A stretch of 34,310 bases of DNA from Nocardioidaceae bacterium (lineage in GTDB: Bacteria > Actinomycetota > Actinomycetes > Propionibacteriales > Nocardioidaceae), in NCBI GenBank assembly GCA_025927955.1, contig JAICKK010000016.1, forward strand, positions 1 through 34,310. The letters are read 5' to 3'. A program made the translations under genes and the position numbers. Each line of letters opens with the position of its first letter. The stretch's first letter is position 1. The notes beneath the pieces were generated by a model that did no database searches, was not told the DNA's origin, and was given only the letters and a program-made list of their open reading frames with translations. Shown one piece after another: positions 32,206-34,310 of this stretch.

Positions 32206-32994
32206 TCAGGCGCCGAAACGGCGCTCCCGCTCGGCGTAGGCACGCACCGCGCGCAGGAAGTCCACGCGCCGGAAGTCGGGCCAGTAGGCCTCGCAGAAGT
32301 AGAACTCGCTGTGCGCGCTCTGCCACAGCAGGAACCCGCCGAGCCGCTGCTCCCCCGACGTGCGGATCACCAGGTCAGGGTCGGGCTGGCCCTTGGTGTA
32401 GAGGTGCTCGGCGATGTGGTCGACGTCGATGACGCCCGCGAGCTCCTCCAGCGTGGTGCCGAGCCCGGCGTGCTCCTGGAGCAGCGAGCGTACGGCGTCC
32501 GCGATCTCGCGCCGCCCGCCGTACCCGACGGCGATGTTGACCAGGAGCCCCTGCACGTCGCGGGTGGCCTCCGCAGCGGCCTTGAGGTGCTCGGCCGTGG
32601 AGGCCGGCAGCAGGTCCAGCGCCCCGACGGGGTGCAGGCGCCACCGGCGTTCCGCGGCGAGCGTGGACACGGCGCCCTCGATGATCGCGAGGAGGTTGTC
32701 GAGCTGCTCGGGCGGACGGTTGAGGTTGTCGGTGGAGAGCAGCCACAAGGTGACGACCTCGACGCCCACCTCCTCGCACCAGCCCAGGAGGGGCTCGATG
32801 TTCGCGGCCCCGGCGCGGTAGCCGTGGGCCGTGCCGGCCCCGACGGCCCACGCCCAGCGGCGGTTGCCGTCGAGCATGACGCCGACGTGCTTGGGCAGGC
32901 GGTCGGCGGGCAGGCGGCGCACGACACGCGCCTCGTAGGCCGGGTAGAGCACCCGGCGAAGGGCCCGTCTCAGTGCCCGGTTCCAGGGAGCCAC
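32206..32994 (-). CDS. uppS: Cis-prenyltransferase (UppS family; possibly short-chain Z-FPP synthase)
   Basis: A 262-residue (Z)-isoprenyl diphosphate synthase. Asp42 lies in the diphosphate-binding block KHVGVMLDGNRRWA. YRAGAANIEPLLGWCEEVGVE, WLLSTDNLNRP, VNIAVGYGGRREI and the C-terminal DLVIRTSGEQRLGGFLLWQS and EFYFCEAYWPDF complete the family pattern. It adds isopentenyl units in cis for lipid-carrier synthesis. Its neighbour, a divergent hemolysin III gene, matches the context of mycobacterial Rv1086, which makes Z-farnesyl diphosphate, so a short product is plausible. GTG 32994 is chosen because TAAGGT lies 8 nt upstream; a TTG at 33003 would overlap the box. Confidence 0.92.
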   Translation of the reverse strand: MAPWNRALRRALRRVLYPAYEARVVRRLPADRLPKHVGVMLDGNRRWAWAVGAGTAHGYRAGAANIEPLLGWCEEVGVEVVTLWLLSTDNLNRPPEQLDNLLAIIEGAVSTLAAERRWRLHPVGALDLLPASTAEHLKAAAEATRDVQGLLVNIAVGYGGRREIADAVRSLLQEHAGLGTTLEELAGVIDVDHIAEHLYTKGQPDPDLVIRTSGEQRLGGFLLWQSAHSEFYFCEAYWPDFRRVDFLRAVRAYAERERRFGA

Positions 32995-33002
32995 GGTGAC
33001 CA

Positions 33003-33008
33003 ACCTTA
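33003..33008 (-). promoter_or_regulatory. -10 box of uppS (TAAGGT)
   Basis: TAAGGT, eight bases, then GTG 32994 on the minus strand. There is no Shine-Dalgarno. It faces away from the hemolysin III promoter 47 bp further on. Confidence 0.5.
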
Positions 33009-33055
33009 CTCGGGACCTATGGGGTTTTGCGGGCGAACCGGGCGTGGGTCACCGG

Positions 33056-33061
33056 TACCGT
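33056..33061 (+). promoter_or_regulatory. -10 box of the hemolysin III gene (TACCGT), leaderless
   Basis: TACCGT, six bases, then GTG 33068; the same geometry as xseA and glpX. Confidence 0.6.
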
Positions 33062-33067
33062 GAACGG

Positions 33068-33805
33068 GTGAGCAACGCAGAGGACCGGCGCAGGGCCACC
33101 GTCGCGGTGACGGCGGGGGTCGGCGAGCGCCTCGGTGACCTCGGCGACCAGGTCCGCGAGACACTCCAGGACGTGAAGCCCCGCCTGCGTGGCTGGCTGC
33201 ACGCGGCCTGCGCGCCGCTCACCCTGGCCGCCGGCGTGGTGCTGGTGACGCTCTCCCCGAACGCCTCCACCCGTGTGGGGTCGGCCGTCTTCGCGACCTC
33301 GGCGCTGGTGCTGTTCACGGTCTCGGCGGTCTACCACCGGGGCACCTGGAGCCCTCGCGCCTTCCGGTTCCTGCGGCGCTTCGACCACGCCAACATCTTC
33401 CTGCTCATCGCGGGCAGCTACACGCCGTTCACGCTGCTCCTGCTCGACGGCGTCGACCGCGTGGTGCTGCTGGCCACGGTGTGGACCGGCGCGGTCCTCG
33501 GCGTGCTGTTCCGGGTCTTCTGGACCGACGCGCCGCGGTGGCTGCACACGCCGATCTACATCGCGCTCGGCTGGGCCGCGGTCTTCTACTTCGGCGACTT
33601 CGTCGACCACGCCAGCACGGCCGTCATCGTCCTGTTGGCGCTCGGCGGCGCCCTCTACACGCTCGGCGGGCTGGTCTACGGCTTCCGGCGCCCGAACCCG
33701 TCCCCGCGCTGGTTCGGCTTCCACGAGGTCTTCCACACGCTGACCATCGCCGCGTTCGCCAGCCACTACGCCGGGGTCTCCCTCGCGACGTACTCCCTGC
33801 GCTGA
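33068..33805 (+). CDS. trhA: Hemolysin III / PAQR-family TrhA membrane protein
   Basis: A 245-residue seven-helix membrane protein of the bacterial PAQR group. The zinc-site residues are in place: His in WLHAACAP (45), SAVYH (Ser86, His90), FDHANIFLLIAGSYTP (Asp106) and FHEVFHTL (His219, His223). An N-terminal extension of about 40 residues precedes the first helix. Such proteins are proposed zinc-dependent amide hydrolases affecting membrane fluidity; hemolysis is not implied. The GTG is set by the leaderless promoter, so the in-frame TTG or other starts nearer 32996 are not used. It is divergent from uppS. Confidence 0.9.
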   Translation: MSNAEDRRRATVAVTAGVGERLGDLGDQVRETLQDVKPRLRGWLHAACAPLTLAAGVVLVTLSPNASTRVGSAVFATSALVLFTVSAVYHRGTWSPRAFRFLRRFDHANIFLLIAGSYTPFTLLLLDGVDRVVLLATVWTGAVLGVLFRVFWTDAPRWLHTPIYIALGWAAVFYFGDFVDHASTAVIVLLALGGALYTLGGLVYGFRRPNPSPRWFGFHEVFHTLTIAAFASHYAGVSLATYSLR

Positions 33806-33888
33806 GCCTGGCCGCTCCCTCGCCCGACCCGCCCGAGCATGCCCTGCGCTGCCCACTGCCCCGCCCACCCGCACCACGGAAAGCACCG

Positions 33889-34310
33889 ATGAGCACCCGC
33901 ACCGAGAACCGCCCCGCCCTGTCCCCCACCACCTCCCCGGGATGCCCCCCGCCCACCCCGTCCCCGCTGCCCGACGAGGACGGCGGGGTGCTGCCGCCCC
34001 AGCCGGCCCCCGGACGGCGCGCCCGGGTCCTCGACCTCTCCCTGGCCCAGGTCCTCGGCGGCTCCTTCGCCGCGGCCACCGCCTCCGCGGCCGGGTCCCG
34101 CCTCGGGGTGGTCGGCACGATCTCCGGTGCCGCCGTCATCAGCGTGGTCGCGTCCGTCGCCAGCGCGTTCTACACCACCTCCCTGCGACACACCGGGCGC
34201 CACGTGTCCTCGGTGCTGCGCCGCGGCGCGGGCCCGACCGTCACCAGAGGGCCCGCCGGCCCGCAGCCGGCTGGCCGGGGACCCGACATCCGGCGGCTGC
34301 TCGCCGGCGC
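33889..34310 (+). CDS. Uncharacterised membrane protein, 3' end cut by window
   Basis: At least 140 residues, open to the window edge. About 45 proline-rich residues (PALSPTTSPGCPPPTPSPLP) lead to a segment with SLAQVLGGSFAAATASAAG and VVGTISGAAVISVVASVASA, two glycine/alanine-rich hydrophobic stretches consistent with membrane insertion, then FYTTSLRHT and a basic, proline-rich tail. This pattern recurs in unnamed actinobacterial proteins; I cannot assign a function. GGAAAG lies 6 nt before ATG 33889. Confidence 0.65.
   Translation, partial: MSTRTENRPALSPTTSPGCPPPTPSPLPDEDGGVLPPQPAPGRRARVLDLSLAQVLGGSFAAATASAAGSRLGVVGTISGAAVISVVASVASAFYTTSLRHTGRHVSSVLRRGAGPTVTRGPAGPQPAGRGPDIRRLLAG

Noticed and set aside
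1-34310. Mobile elements, tRNA or rRNA genes
   Set aside because: I looked for transposase or integrase motifs, terminal repeats, tRNA-like TTCGA arms with acceptor stems and rRNA segments and found none.

Overview
The window is a 34.3 kb piece of a very GC-rich actinobacterial chromosome. Supporting signs are the strong G/C bias at third codon positions, frequent GTG starts, a TANNNT promoter element placed directly in front of start codons, an F420-dependent luciferase-like oxidoreductase, a lone MsiK-type sugar-transport ATPase and DUF1707/DUF4245 proteins. A Nocardioides-like member of the Propionibacteriales is my best guess, but this is inference. I see no rRNA, tRNA, CRISPR array, insertion sequence, integrase or phage gene. 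No gap between genes exceeds 300 bases.

Layout. (1) 1-2760: ispH (cut by the left edge), divergent xseA-xseB, and convergent DUF4245. (2) 2897-6413: a secreted beta-helix/PKD protein and an ArsB/SLC13-like permease. (3) 6441-10658: an F420-dependent oxidoreductase, divergent from a molybdate operon in which an HTH-TOBE regulator, modA, modB and modC each overlap the next by 4 nt. (4) 10668-12629: glpX and a PfkB sugar kinase. (5) 12580-14634: two divergent alpha/beta hydrolases. (6) 14624-19683: an MsiK-like ATPase, then a complete ABC importer (binding protein, two permeases, ATPase) of uncertain substrate. (7) 19739-22623: a DUF1707 protein, a spermidine-synthase-fold protein and fumC. (8) 22650-24960: a secreted sedolisin (S53) protease and a lytic-transglycosylase-like protein. 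(9) 25124-30377: an alpha-glucoside or oligosaccharide uptake operon (binding protein, two permeases, a small two-helix membrane protein, a GH13 alpha-glucosidase) without its own ATPase. (10) 30613-34310: a PIN-PhoH protein, a cis-prenyltransferase, a hemolysin III/TrhA protein and a truncated membrane protein.

How it fits together. ispH, xseA, xseB, DUF4245, glpX, fumC, phoH, the cis-prenyltransferase and the hemolysin III gene have the relative order and orientation that I recall for M. tuberculosis around Rv1085c-Rv1110. I read them as an ancestral backbone into which transport, hydrolase and polymer-degradation genes have been placed. Many backbone genes look leaderless: TANNNT followed by 6 or 8 nt and then the start codon. 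Most exported or transport genes instead have clear Shine-Dalgarno sequences. The ATPase missing from the alpha-glucoside operon is probably supplied by the MsiK-like protein 10 kb away.

Most noteworthy signals: overlapping divergent promoters at ispH/xseA; promoter -10 boxes built from the preceding gene's stop codon or terminator arm; several perfect dyads that look like operators or hairpins; a 32-bp tandem hairpin repeat behind the transglycosylase gene; a perfect 11-bp stem between binding protein and permease in the sugar operon; and a short ORF overlapping the PIN-PhoH gene that could be a PhoAT-like partner. I did not find a clearly new multi-gene system.
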